Of a stretch of 64,000 nt of DNA, positions 34,767 to 42,449 are shown piece after piece. The translations under genes were made by a program, and so were the position numbers. The stretch covers positions 62,001-126,000 of the forward strand of contig NZ_CAJHAD010000004.1 of the NCBI RefSeq assembly GCF_904846285.1. Reading direction: 5' to 3'. Each line of letters starts with the position of its first letter. Within the stretch, counting starts at the first letter, position 1. Source of the stretch: Psychrobacter immobilis (GTDB lineage Bacteria > Pseudomonadota > Gammaproteobacteria > Pseudomonadales > Moraxellaceae). The notes under the pieces were generated by a model. The model was given only the letters and a program-made list of their open reading frames with translations, searched no databases and was not told where the DNA came from.

Positions 34767-36854
34767 ATGGGGCAGCTTACTTCTCAAAAACGCACCTTAG
34801 CGCATGACTCTCAAGCGTCAGTTGTAAAATCATCGATTACCTATAAAAATCGTCCTATAAAGCTCGTTATTTATGCGTTTACCGCCGTTAGCACCACGAC
34901 GATGCTGATGGGCTGTCAAACAACGGCAGATTTGTCATCACAGTCCAATTTATCCACGACAGGCATAGATTTTAGTGTTGCTGACACTCAGCAAAACCAA
35001 ACTCAGGGTAAAGTGTTCAACACCAAATTGGATAAGAATGCTGAACATTATCAGCGTTTATTTGACCAAACTAAAAACCCAAATCCAGAAGTGCAAGCCA
35101 AGGCGCGTCTACTGAGCGCTATTCGTCAGCATTTAGCGACGGAGCACGTGTCAGTATCGCAGGCTAATTATCATTCAATTCCCTATATTAAAGCCGACAG
35201 TATTGACGCCGGCTCGAGCAGTTTTTTTAGAACACTGCTCGAGCTTTATCTTTATAACAGTACCGCTGATGAAGATATTAATGATAATGAAAATCTAGAA
35301 GCAGCAGCTGAGGCGGCGGTCGAAGAAGACATTGACAGCGATAATGAAGAAAATGATATTGAGGATAGCGATAAGGTTTATAGCGGCGATTCTGCCGCTG
35401 AAGCGGTGGCTGCCGCCGTCGCTGCGCGCACTGTCGAAGAAAAGCGTCGTTACGATGAGTATGGCTATGATCAAAATGGCTATGATGAGGAAGGTTATGA
35501 TCAAAACGGCTACGACGAATATGGGTATGATAGTGAAGGTTATGATGAATATGGCCACGATAAGTATGGTTACGATACAGAGGGTTACGACGAGAATGGC
35601 TACAATGAATACGGCAATCAGAGAGATGACAGCGCGTACGAAAGTGACGCTGGTGGTTTGTTATCTAATTTAAGTCGTATCAAATCAAAAGATTGGCTAC
35701 GTAACTATGAAGATATGCAAGCCAGCAAAACGGCAAATGACCCTGAAGATGAAAATGCCGTTCGTGCTTATCCGGGGTTAATGACCAATCTTATCAATAT
35801 GTTTATCCGTACCCCTGAACAAGTTCAAGCAATGAATGCCTACCATTATCAATACCTGACCCTCAATAGCGTCAGTCATTATAAGCCCAAACAAAAGCAA
35901 CTACAGAGTGTGTACAGCTACGACTATGTAGCGCCGACCATCCATTCATCGATTCAGCTACCGCTTGCTCTTGATTTTGACAAAGGTGCAGCGACAATCG
36001 ATCCGTCGGCGTTGATGCCCATCTTGGCACTAGGCAATCCTGAGCATACGCCGTTGCCCGCGCAAATGACCGCTCATACGGTGAATTTTGGCTTACCTGA
36101 AGCGGTTACTTCTATTGCTCAAATACCGTCAGGTGTCATTTATGATGCGGTCATTGACGCAGTACAAAACAGTATGGCAGAGCTAGAGCCAGAGTATTTC
36201 AGTGCTGTGGATATACGTGATGATGAGTTTGCCAAGGAGGTAGGCGCTGATAGGGCGGTTAAAGTCTATTTTGGCAGTCGTCAAAGCGGTGAGATGATAG
36301 GTAAAATATTTAAAAACATCTCACGCTCGCTGCAAAAGCATATTGACCAAAATCCACAAGACTATCCTGATGATAATGTATTGAAAGCTGCGATTGCTAA
36401 GATTGAGTTGTATAACAAAGGCTATCAAAGTGCAGATGTTGGCGGATTGCTGCAGCTGATAGAAGCGGTGAGTCCTATCTCTTTTAATCATATCAATTAC
36501 TATTATTTAGATGGCTCAGACCATTTATTGGCAAAACAGCAACGAACCAATATCGGCAGTGATTTTTTTGGTTCACAAAACACGGTCTTGAATCAGACGC
36601 GCTATGATAGTGCCAGCTTTAACAAACATCCGTTAGCACCATTATTGGCACAATCTTTTGGCGCAAAGGCACCGGTCGCTATCGATGGCAACGCGTGGCT
36701 TGCAAAAAAACGTCAGCAAAAAGAGAAGTTAGAGAAGGCACGTTATGCGCGCTATGACTATGTAGAAGCAACTGAAGTAGAAGCAGCAGAGGTAGAAGCG
36801 ACTGATGCAAGTGCTAATTATGCTGATGAGGATGTCACAAACTCAGCAGAGTAG
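34767..36854 (+). CDS. Large lipoprotein with YDxxG pentapeptide repeats, function unknown
   Basis: A 695-residue protein. After a 30-residue basic leader, a hydrophobic segment ends in the lipobox LMGC at residues 47-50, so it is likely a lipoprotein. An acidic, Glu/Asp/Ala-rich region (about 170-225) leads into eleven tandem YDxxG units (229-283), followed by a globular part of about 400 residues and a Glu/Ala-rich tail with VEA repeats. I recognise no known domain. It is followed after 121 bp by another large lipoprotein on the same strand, probably its functional partner. AGGGATTTTT precedes the ATG. Confidence 0.72.
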   Translation: MGQLTSQKRTLAHDSQASVVKSSITYKNRPIKLVIYAFTAVSTTTMLMGCQTTADLSSQSNLSTTGIDFSVADTQQNQTQGKVFNTKLDKNAEHYQRLFDQTKNPNPEVQAKARLLSAIRQHLATEHVSVSQANYHSIPYIKADSIDAGSSSFFRTLLELYLYNSTADEDINDNENLEAAAEAAVEEDIDSDNEENDIEDSDKVYSGDSAAEAVAAAVAARTVEEKRRYDEYGYDQNGYDEEGYDQNGYDEYGYDSEGYDEYGHDKYGYDTEGYDENGYNEYGNQRDDSAYESDAGGLLSNLSRIKSKDWLRNYEDMQASKTANDPEDENAVRAYPGLMTNLINMFIRTPEQVQAMNAYHYQYLTLNSVSHYKPKQKQLQSVYSYDYVAPTIHSSIQLPLALDFDKGAATIDPSALMPILALGNPEHTPLPAQMTAHTVNFGLPEAVTSIAQIPSGVIYDAVIDAVQNSMAELEPEYFSAVDIRDDEFAKEVGADRAVKVYFGSRQSGEMIGKIFKNISRSLQKHIDQNPQDYPDDNVLKAAIAKIELYNKGYQSADVGGLLQLIEAVSPISFNHINYYYLDGSDHLLAKQQRTNIGSDFFGSQNTVLNQTRYDSASFNKHPLAPLLAQSFGAKAPVAIDGNAWLAKKRQQKEKLEKARYARYDYVEATEVEAAEVEATDASANYADEDVTNSAE
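35451..35615 (+). repeat. Eleven in-frame 15-bp repeats encoding YDxxG
   Basis: Units read YDEYG, YDQNG, YDEEG, YDQNG, YDEYG, YDSEG, YDEYG, HDKYG, YDTEG, YDENG, YNEYG. Codons vary (TAT/TAC, GAT/GAC, GGC/GGT/GGG), so the peptide pattern is kept although the DNA has drifted. Confidence 0.9.
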
Positions 36855-36924
36855 GCAGCCTCGTTTGATGATAGGCGCTGATATGCTGATATATTTTCAG
36901 TATCAATCATCGTTGCACAATGCT

Positions 36925-36958
36925 TAGCAGAATATAACGTCTAGCAAAATATAACGTC
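36925..36958 (+). repeat. Tandem 17-bp duplication before the second large lipoprotein gene
   Basis: TAGCAGAATATAACGTC at 36925-36941 is followed directly by TAGCAAAATATAACGTC at 36942-36958, one mismatch. Each copy holds a TATAAC hexamer like a -10 box, and the array ends 17 bp before the ATG. Confidence 0.85.
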
Positions 36959-36975
36959 TTTCAAGGATAGAGAAA

Positions 36976-38760
36976 ATGAAAAAATTAAATGTGGCCTTAT
37001 CCATTAATAAACCAAAGCAGATAAATACCTTGTGCTCTAAATCAATGATGACGGTAAGCTCTTTGGTTTCTATGACATTGGTCGCCAGTACATTACTGAT
37101 AACGGCTTGCCAGTCTACCAACTTATCTACCAATCTTGGCCAATCAAAAAATTTGCAAGCAGATAATGCGCCAAGCGTTGCAAAAAACGCATTAGCCAGC
37201 GCATTACAGCAGCAACGCCGGCAGTCTTCTGCTTATCATAGTAATATTGAGGTTATTAATGAGCATCAATTTACAGCTATCGATAGCACACAACGGGTGG
37301 CATCAGACGATGTTGATAGCTATTGCGAAGATAACCACGACCAAGCTTATGCGGCTTTATTAACAAAAGCAGAAGCACAAAAAAAAGAAATTATGTTGAT
37401 TGATTACGCGCCCCAGCGTGAGGCACTTAAGCAATCGTACCTAGCCTGCTCAGCAGCTTATGAAGCATGGGCGGAGGTTCACTATGATAGTACTGCTTAT
37501 AGCGTTGAGGAAGCAGCGGAGGACGTGGTAGACGCGGCGGCAGAGGTCGCGATGCCAGCATCATCTGATATAGATTCTGCTAGCGCCGCCAGTGTTGCTA
37601 GCATCTCACCTTATTACCAAAAGCTATTTAATGAATATGACAGCAGAAAATCTACACTAGATATCAAAAAATCGCAATTACTGGATGCTTATCTGCTAAA
37701 GCCCTTGTCTATAAATGCGCAGGGTGTTTATCAGCCGCTGGCAGGTAAGTTTACCATGCTGGGTAGTGCGCAGTATTTGGCGCGTAACCATCATAGTAGT
37801 ATCAATCAACCTATTTATATCGATTTTAAAACCGCTAGCGTCTATCTGTGGGCGGACAATTTTGCTTTGCTGACATCAAAGCTTGCTGATGATAAGTTGG
37901 GCACCAAATGGCAAAATAAATGGTTAAAAATAGCCCTTGATGATGGTACGTTACCGAAAGATTTTGGTCGTGCGATGATAAAAAGTCATATTCAAGCAGA
38001 AGACAGCGTCTATGCCAAAGCTGATGTGAGTCAATTCGATTTTATTAATCCAAGTATTCTAACGGCACTAGAACCTAAATTACCTGAAAAGCAGCTAGCA
38101 GCTATGCTCAATAGTGCAAAAATCATTCGCCGTGTCCAAAGTAGTGCTAGTGATGAACAGGCATATAAAGACTATATGGGCACCTTCTATAAACTCATCA
38201 CTCAGCAATACCCTGAGCTGATAACACACAGTGCTTCTGATACGCAAGATGACATTTATGCTGCGGATAGTAAAATCACCAGTAAATCGATGGTCAAACA
38301 AGTTTTAGTAAAAATGAAAGATTTTGCTGATGATAAAATGCTGAGAACACAAGAAGCGGATTTACTAGAAACAAGCTCACCGGCCTTTACTGCAAATCTG
38401 CCCGTGCAAAAACTATACGGCTTTGATAAAGGAGGTCAGTTGCAATGGCAGCACAGTCGCCACTATCTACCGAACGATGCCAGTGGTGAATCAAGTGATG
38501 AGTTAAGTGTAGAAACCATAGAAAAGGGCAGTCTCATTGTTGATGCCCTTACTCAATATATGCCTATTCGTGCTCAAGATAAGGCTTTTCCCAACCTACC
38601 GAATGACAGTCAGATACCAAACGCTAATAACAGCATTGATCTAAAAGAATATAGCGCTGAGCTTGGCGAATATTACCGTCAAGGTAATGGCACAGCAATG
38701 GGCAAAACGCTATTTAATATGCTACCGATGTATAAAAAGCGTTTCGGCTTGGTAGAATAA
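36976..38760 (+). CDS. Large lipoprotein, probable partner of the YDxxG protein
   Basis: A 594-residue protein. A basic N-terminus and hydrophobic segment end in a lipobox-like LITAC near residue 45. The mature part is Ala/Asp/Ser-rich at first, then has a segment near 215 (YYQKLFNEYDSRKSTLDIKK) that echoes HYQRLFDQTKNPNPEVQAKA in the preceding protein, and both contain an HSSI...P core followed by an IDF/LDF. The two may be distant paralogs; this rests on short similarities seen by eye. No known domain. AAGGATAGAGAAA precedes the ATG, and a terminator follows. Confidence 0.7.
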   Translation: MKKLNVALSINKPKQINTLCSKSMMTVSSLVSMTLVASTLLITACQSTNLSTNLGQSKNLQADNAPSVAKNALASALQQQRRQSSAYHSNIEVINEHQFTAIDSTQRVASDDVDSYCEDNHDQAYAALLTKAEAQKKEIMLIDYAPQREALKQSYLACSAAYEAWAEVHYDSTAYSVEEAAEDVVDAAAEVAMPASSDIDSASAASVASISPYYQKLFNEYDSRKSTLDIKKSQLLDAYLLKPLSINAQGVYQPLAGKFTMLGSAQYLARNHHSSINQPIYIDFKTASVYLWADNFALLTSKLADDKLGTKWQNKWLKIALDDGTLPKDFGRAMIKSHIQAEDSVYAKADVSQFDFINPSILTALEPKLPEKQLAAMLNSAKIIRRVQSSASDEQAYKDYMGTFYKLITQQYPELITHSASDTQDDIYAADSKITSKSMVKQVLVKMKDFADDKMLRTQEADLLETSSPAFTANLPVQKLYGFDKGGQLQWQHSRHYLPNDASGESSDELSVETIEKGSLIVDALTQYMPIRAQDKAFPNLPNDSQIPNANNSIDLKEYSAELGEYYRQGNGTAMGKTLFNMLPMYKKRFGLVE

Positions 38761-38848
38761 CAGAAGGGAGCTAAACTCTAGGTTTATAATCAATTTAAAT
38801 GAGTTAAGCACGGCAAATAAATGCTTGTTAAACATTTATAAAAACAAC

Positions 38849-38883
38849 AAAAAAGCGCATCGGCTAACCGATGCGCTTTTTTA
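38849..38883. terminator. Terminator between lipoprotein gene and spy-like gene
   Basis: AAAAAGCGCATCGG-CTAA-CCGATGCGCTTTTT, a strong stem with A and T tails between convergent genes. Confidence 0.92.
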
Positions 38884-38952
38884 TAATCTACTTTCTTAAA
38901 TACTCATATTCTTCTTAAAACATTCATATTGTTATCTAAGAGTAGCAGTCAA

Positions 38953-39519
38953 TTACATGCCTTGCTGATACTTGCCATGCATCTGACGGTTTTTTGAACC
39001 ATGATGACCTTTTGCCTTTCTTTCTGATTTTAATTGCGCCATTTTTTGACGCTGTTCAGGAGTCAGTACTTGCGCGATGGCATGCTCAGTTTGCACGCGC
39101 TCAATAAAGCGCTGCTTGGTCTTTGCCGCTTGTTGATCGGCTAGGCGGTTGACGGCTGCCGTGTCTAAAGTTTTGGCATTGGTCAACGTCTGCATTTGTT
39201 GCTGCATTTGCACGCGCTCTGCTTGATATTTGCTACGATCGTTTTTGTTGCCAGTATATTTTTCTTGCATAATGGCTTTGATTTGCGCCTGCTGCGTCGC
39301 TGTCAAATCCAGCTGTGCCATAGAGCCTCTCATGCCACCTTTATGCATACCACTTTCGTGCATGCCGTCTTTCATTCCAGCTTTATGCTGCTTTTGCATG
39401 CTGGTCGTTGTTGGCGTTGCTGACGTAGTATCGGTGGTGGCGTTGACACTGGTACAGCCCGTAACCGTTAACACGCTAGATATCGCGAGTACTGAGCCTA
39501 TCAATAATTTTTTCATCAT
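38953..39519 (-). CDS. Spy/CpxP family lipoprotein
   Basis: A 188-residue envelope protein of the LTXXQ group. It has two of the repeated motifs, LTATQQAQIKAIM and LTPEQRQKMAQL, in a long helical region rich in Gln, Lys and Arg, and a Met/His/Gly-rich stretch (GMKDGMHESGMHKGGM) that may bind metal. The signal ends in a lipobox-like TVTGC (Cys22), so unlike E. coli Spy it should be anchored. Spy and CpxP are periplasmic chaperones or sensors under envelope-stress two-component control; the divergent two-component genes here fit that. AAGGTAAT precedes the start. Confidence 0.82.
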   Translation of the reverse strand: MMKKLLIGSVLAISSVLTVTGCTSVNATTDTTSATPTTTSMQKQHKAGMKDGMHESGMHKGGMRGSMAQLDLTATQQAQIKAIMQEKYTGNKNDRSKYQAERVQMQQQMQTLTNAKTLDTAAVNRLADQQAAKTKQRFIERVQTEHAIAQVLTPEQRQKMAQLKSERKAKGHHGSKNRQMHGKYQQGM

Positions 39520-39860
39520 TATTACCTTAATAGTTACCTTAAATTATGGAGCAAACGTTACTTATGTTACAAAATTTATGTTACAAACTGCACTTATTAC
39601 GAAAAGCAGTTTTTTGTCTGAGAAGTAACGATTGGCAAGTGTCCCGGATAGCCACTATGAATCATTACTTGCCGTCAGTGTTTGTTGCTGATAGCGGTTA
39701 TCATACGACAGCTAGAAGTTGCGAACATTTATGAAATATTAAGAAAGGTAACGTTTGTGGCGCATTGATGGGTGCTTGCCTGATAATATGCGCCATACTA
39801 TGGCATGCTTGGAATCATTTGACTGAGCGGCAAGAAAGTAGAGAGGAGAGGAGGATGACG
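39520..39860. promoter_or_regulatory. Divergent control region of spy-like gene and two-component operon
   Basis: This 341-bp spacer holds a direct repeat TTATGTTACA at 39562-39571 and 39576-39585, and a further GTTAC at 39557 and 39533. The repeated GTTACA core resembles binding sites of OmpR-family regulators such as RstA. They lie close to the spy-like start and are a good candidate for autoregulation and spy control. The response regulator promoter itself was not found. Confidence 0.5.
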
Positions 39861-40562
39861 ATGGCAAATATTTTATTGGGTGACGATGATGAAGAGTTGA
39901 CCCAACTGTTGCAAGAATATTTGCATAATCATGGTATTCGCTGTGACTGTGTCCACGATGGTGAAGCGGTCATCGAACGCTTAAAAGTAGCGATGCATGA
40001 CAGTGTGCCTTATGATTTATTGGTGCTCGATATTATGATGCCAAAGATAGATGGGCTTAGTGTCCTGCGTCAGCTGCCAGCGATTAGCGATATTCCTGTC
40101 ATTATGTTGACCGCAAAAGGCGAGGAGATTGATCGCATTATTGGGCTGGAGCTTGGCGCAGATGATTATATTACCAAGCCTTGTAACCCGCGTGAGCTGT
40201 TGGCACGTATTAACGCGGTGATTAAACGCAGCCGTATTACCGCCTTGGGTGCAGCCTCGTCAGAGCATATGCCATTGCCAGAGAGTCGCCTGCATTTGGA
40301 CCAAAATCAGCGTATCTGTCAAATAGATGGCGTTGAGCTACAAGTGACTGGTACGGAGTTCGATTTATTGTTGGCGCTCCTCAAACAAAAAGGCGAGGTG
40401 GTAAGTAAAGCATGGCTGTCACAAAATGTCTTACAGCGTGAACTGCAGCCGTTCGATCGCAGCCTTGATGTGCATGTATCTCGCCTGCGTAAAAAACTCC
40501 AACCTTTTCATGATGAGTCTATCAAGGCGATTCGTGGTAAAGGTTATCAGCTGGTGCTGTAA
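39861..40562 (+). CDS. OmpR-family response regulator (CpxR/RstA-like)
   Basis: A 233-residue regulator: receiver domain (1-120) with acidic pocket GDDDE, phosphoacceptor Asp57 in LLVLDIMMPKIDG and Lys in YITKPCNP, then a winged-helix DNA-binding domain (about 135-233, VTGTEFDLLLALLKQKGEVVSK...RSLDVHVSRLRKKL). An AGGAGG box lies six bases before ATG 39861; ATG 39855 is too near it. Its stop overlaps the kinase start (TAATG). It should be phosphorylated by the downstream kinase and bind the divergent control region. Confidence 0.93.
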   Translation: MANILLGDDDEELTQLLQEYLHNHGIRCDCVHDGEAVIERLKVAMHDSVPYDLLVLDIMMPKIDGLSVLRQLPAISDIPVIMLTAKGEEIDRIIGLELGADDYITKPCNPRELLARINAVIKRSRITALGAASSEHMPLPESRLHLDQNQRICQIDGVELQVTGTEFDLLLALLKQKGEVVSKAWLSQNVLQRELQPFDRSLDVHVSRLRKKLQPFHDESIKAIRGKGYQLVL

Positions 40563-42121
40563 TGACGGACTCATCGATGCCTACTTCTACATTTAAGCCA
40601 AGAATGACACTATTTTGGCGGCTATTTCTCAGTCTATTATTGACTGTACTCATCACCTCTATCATCTCTGTTGTGGTAGAACGTTGGCTCAATGGCAAAG
40701 AGCTCAGCGCTCGGATGGACGTGCAAATTGACAGTCTGTTACTCAAGCGTCAAGAAGTGGTTGCGGCGCTACAAGCGGGTGATTTATTGGCAGTCAGACA
40801 GCTATACCGGCAAGACCGACGGTTGATGAGTCAAATTAGAATTTACGATGAGCAGGGCGCTATTATTTTTCCGCGTTATCGTTATAGAGAAGAGCGTCAA
40901 ACAAACGGTCAGGAAGTGGAGCGTGACTTGCCATCACAGGCTATGTCTGACAATCGTAGAGCGCCTAATAATAAAAATGACAGCGCCTATGAAAAGCCTT
41001 CTTTCATTAATGAAATTCTGCATCCAGCGATGCCGAATAGAGAAGTGATTTTTGACCCTAATAATCGCCCAGAACTGGCAGATTTAACCGTAGATTTGCC
41101 GGACGGCCAAACGGCCATTATACAATTGCGCCCGCATTTACGTTTTGCCGACATTTTAGAGCTACAACGCGGTAATTTCACGGTGCGTTTGCTGCTGATT
41201 ATCCTCTTTAGTACTTTGGTCTGCTTTTGGCTCAGTCGTACGCTGACTCGGCGCATCGGTCAGGTGCAAGATACCGTGCACCGTATGATCGATGGCGACT
41301 ATCAACCCAATACCCATTTATCAGAGATGGGCTCTGACGAGCTAGGACTATTAGCAAAAGATGTTGCTCAATTATCGACGCGCTTGGCGGATAGTGAGCT
41401 TGCACGCAAGCAGATGTTAAGTGATATCTCTCATGAGCTACGCTCGCCATTGGCACGTCTTGATGTTGCTACTGAGCTGACGCGTGACTTTGCGCCCAAT
41501 GCCAGCCGCTACCTCGACCGTATCGATAAAGAATCGGCACGTATGAATGAGCTGATTGAGCAAATTATTCATATTCAGTCGCTACAAATGCAGCAATATA
41601 CCATCGATAATTTAGAAAATGATGCCGTAAATATTGTTGAACTCATCACTGAAATTGGCAAAGATGTCTGTTTTGAGTTTCAACATAAAAATGTGCGCTG
41701 GCAGTGGACGCCGCCCGATGTTTTATTATCGTCATCATCTGGTGCGTCTTTGACTGTGATTGGCAATCAAGAACAGTTGCATAGCGCCCTTGAAAATATT
41801 ATTCGTAATGCTTTTATGCACACATCCTCAGGCTCAAGCGTCATTGCTGAAGTCACAAAAAAACGGTTCGATAATGGAAAAGATGCCCTTGCAATCGCCA
41901 TCACAGATGAGGGTGGCGGGGTAGCAGAAAAAGACTTAGAGCGTATTTTTCAGCCGTTTGTACGCCTTGATAGTGCGCGTCACAGGGAAACAGGCGGCTA
42001 TGGATTGGGCTTGGCAATCGTTCACGCAGTAGTGATGGCACATAAAGGTCAAATTAGTGTTCATAATCGTCAAGATAGTATTCAAGGTTTAGTGGTACAG
42101 ATAGTGCTGCCTATTCAATAA
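40562..42121 (+). CDS. Sensor histidine kinase (CpxA/RstB-like)
   Basis: A 519-residue membrane kinase. A first membrane segment (about 15-35) and a second (about 205-225) enclose a periplasmic sensor region of about 170 residues with an Arg/Asn/Asp-rich stretch. HAMP (RTLTRRIGQVQDTVHRMIDGDY) leads to the HisKA domain with His291 in DISHELRSPLARLDV and an HATPase domain (ENIIRNAFMHT, ITDEGGGVAEKD, GGYGLGLAIVHA). Paired by translational coupling with the upstream regulator. The stimulus is unknown; the spy-like neighbour suggests misfolded or damaged envelope proteins. Confidence 0.92.
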   Translation: MTDSSMPTSTFKPRMTLFWRLFLSLLLTVLITSIISVVVERWLNGKELSARMDVQIDSLLLKRQEVVAALQAGDLLAVRQLYRQDRRLMSQIRIYDEQGAIIFPRYRYREERQTNGQEVERDLPSQAMSDNRRAPNNKNDSAYEKPSFINEILHPAMPNREVIFDPNNRPELADLTVDLPDGQTAIIQLRPHLRFADILELQRGNFTVRLLLIILFSTLVCFWLSRTLTRRIGQVQDTVHRMIDGDYQPNTHLSEMGSDELGLLAKDVAQLSTRLADSELARKQMLSDISHELRSPLARLDVATELTRDFAPNASRYLDRIDKESARMNELIEQIIHIQSLQMQQYTIDNLENDAVNIVELITEIGKDVCFEFQHKNVRWQWTPPDVLLSSSSGASLTVIGNQEQLHSALENIIRNAFMHTSSGSSVIAEVTKKRFDNGKDALAIAITDEGGGVAEKDLERIFQPFVRLDSARHRETGGYGLGLAIVHAVVMAHKGQISVHNRQDSIQGLVVQIVLPIQ

Positions 42122-42449
42122 CGCTAATTAGCAATAAGAAATCAATAATAAAAACGCTCCTACTTAAATATATTCACTATTTAACATATATCTGATGAAC
42201 GGTAGTAAATCTCCGATGAGCAGTATTGTTACTCTCTGTATATTCATTAATAATAATATACAGAGAGTAATAATGATTTTACAAAACAAGGCGTACTATT
42301 ATTTAAGTGTTGTTACTGGTAACATTCCCTGAAGTATGGCTTTTATCCTATGAATTTATACCCCGTTTTATTTTGTCATATCAGCTCTCTAAAAATGGAT
42401 TTTACTTTTGATTTCTCAAATCACATAAGTCTGTAAGGGAGTATACATC
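42122..42449. other. Intergenic region before the adhesin gene
   Basis: 328 bp with a long inverted repeat (next entry) and a small palindrome GTTACTGGTAAC near 42314. The adhesin promoter should lie in its right half, but no clear box was found. Confidence 0.5.
42229..42270. repeat. Perfect 15-bp inverted repeat upstream of adhesin gene
   Basis: TTACTCTCTGTATAT at 42229-42243 and its exact complement at 42256-42270 flank a 12-base AT-rich loop. No T run follows on either strand. It could be a kinase gene terminator of unusual form, an operator, or a remnant of a repeat. Confidence 0.75.

Noticed and set aside
35451..35615. Tandem repeats considered as a CRISPR array
   Set aside because: The 15-bp units are in frame, contiguous without spacers and encode YDxxG.
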